The notes under the pieces were generated by a model. That model searched no databases, was not told the origin of the DNA, and saw only the letters and a list, made by a program, of their open reading frames with translations. The position numbers and the translations under genes were made by a program. From positions 1 through 64,000 of the forward strand of contig CALPYF020000011.1 in assembly GCA_943327755.2 (NCBI GenBank): DNA of 64,000 nucleotides, in the 5' to 3' direction. Shown here piece by piece: positions 63,469 to 64,000 of the stretch; position 1 is the stretch's first letter, and each line of letters opens with the position of its first letter. Source of the DNA: Deinococcus hopiensis KR-140 (lineage in GTDB: Bacteria > Deinococcota > Deinococci > Deinococcales > Deinococcaceae).

Positions 63469-64000
63469 TTACTCCTTGCTGAGGTTCTTCCAGTACGTGC
63501 CGCTGGTAAAGGCGATCATGGGGTTGAACGTGTCGGCGCTCACGCCCTTGATGTTGTCCCGGTAGGGGAACACGATGGGCTGCGAGGGCATGATCACGTA
63601 GTACGCCTCGTCCTGGGCGCGCTTGGCGATCTGGGCGTACAGCTCGTCACGGCGGGCCGTGTCGGTGGTGCTGCGCGCTTCCTTGATCCAGGTGTCCAGC
63701 TGCGTGTCGCCCGCGTTCAGGCGCGGCCCGTAGTACCCGTTGCTGGCGTAGAAGGTCGAGACGAAGTTGTCCGGGTCGGCGTAGTCAGGCGCCCAGGCGC
63801 TCAGGACCATCGCTTCCTTGGGGACGTTCTTGGAGTTGATCAGCTCGCTCCATTCCTTGGCCACGATGTTCACCTTGAACTTGGGGTTCAGGGCTTCGAT
63901 GTTCTTCTTCAGCAGCTCCATGGCGGTCTGCTGGGTCTGCGCGCCGGCGCGGTAGGACACGTTGATCGTGAAGCCCTTGTCCCACACCTGCCCGCCCCAG
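63469..64000 (-). CDS. Oligopeptide-binding protein, C-terminal part (ABC importer)
   Basis: Only the last about 177 residues are in the window; the frame is open to the window end. FTINVSYRAGAQTQQTAMELLKKNIEAL, KEWSELINSKN, SAWAPDYADPDNFVSTFYAS and RRDELYAQIAKRAQDEAYYVIMPSQPIVFPYRDNIKG match the C-terminal lobe of family 5 (DppA/OppA) substrate-binding proteins. It delivers peptides to an ABC importer. N-terminus and signal are outside. Confidence 0.9.
   Translation of the reverse strand, partial: WGGQVWDKGFTINVSYRAGAQTQQTAMELLKKNIEALNPKFKVNIVAKEWSELINSKNVPKEAMVLSAWAPDYADPDNFVSTFYASNGYYGPRLNAGDTQLDTWIKEARSTTDTARRDELYAQIAKRAQDEAYYVIMPSQPIVFPYRDNIKGVSADTFNPMIAFTSGTYWKNLSKE

Overview
The window is a 64 kb piece of a high-GC bacterial chromosome that looks like Deinococcus. 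The reasons are the family mix (RecD2, PolX with a PHP domain, SbcCD, a short type-2 ArgC, CtaG/Sco/PCu(A)C copper genes), the very GC-rich codon use, and the way genes start. Many first genes of transcription units have a -10 box (TANNNT) ending only 6-7 nt before ATG/GTG, which is the leaderless-mRNA arrangement known from Deinococcus. No rRNA, CRISPR array, transposase, integrase or phage gene was seen. The gene calls rest on reading translated sequence and motifs; no database search was run.

Layout. 1-3.7 kb: ilvE, a glyoxalase-fold protein, a lipoprotein and a FAD oxidoreductase. 4.1-6.2 kb: a copper-delivery operon for cytochrome oxidase (PCu(A)C, Sco1, CtaG), divergent from a LacI regulator with a good operator. 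7.5-9.2 kb: trpS-scpA. 9.3-13.9 kb: argF, then a tightly overlapping GNAT-Nudix-DUF6882-argC chain and a shikimate dehydrogenase. 14-24 kb: a secreted M14 carboxypeptidase, a DMT exporter, a metallo-beta-lactamase-fold protein, a PHP phosphatase, PolX, a CAP-domain lipoprotein and a TPR protein. 24-26.5 kb: coaE and pyrG. 26.6-30.3 kb: a four-gene minor-pilin operon with a ComZ-like large pilin. 30.4-39 kb: recD2, a HTH regulator, an MFS transporter and sbcD-sbcC. 39-43.7 kb: a membrane PIN/TRAM protein, tRNA-Val and tRNA-Cys, a DsbA-like protein and a PadR operon. 43.8-49.5 kb: thrS with an elaborate leader, acetyltransferase, DUF805, phosphoesterase, glutaredoxin-like protein and infC. 49.6-54.2 kb: glycogen debranching enzyme, NrtR-type regulator, peroxiredoxin, YbaB/EbfC and recR. 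54.2-59.8 kb: an envelope-polysaccharide cluster (deacetylase, MFS, GT2, GT4, a dead-deacetylase/YkoP-like fusion). 59.8-64 kb: a GAF/PAS histidine kinase with its NarL-type regulator, and the C-terminal end of an oligopeptide-binding protein.

Genome maintenance is well represented (scpA, polX, recD2, sbcCD, recR, ybaB). The most interesting non-coding signals are three. The thrS leader has a leaderless 32-codon reading frame with Thr codons next to a long hairpin and two mutually exclusive stems. A family of intergenic repeats is built from GATGGNN heptamers and a CCCACTTCC-type tail; these sit at gene ends and sometimes supply the stop codon. A 14-codon leaderless reading frame is fused by GTGA overlap to the NrtR-type regulator. 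The most interesting protein-level oddities are a PolX whose polymerase aspartates are gone, a NodB-fold protein without catalytic residues, and an infC whose best start is ATA.
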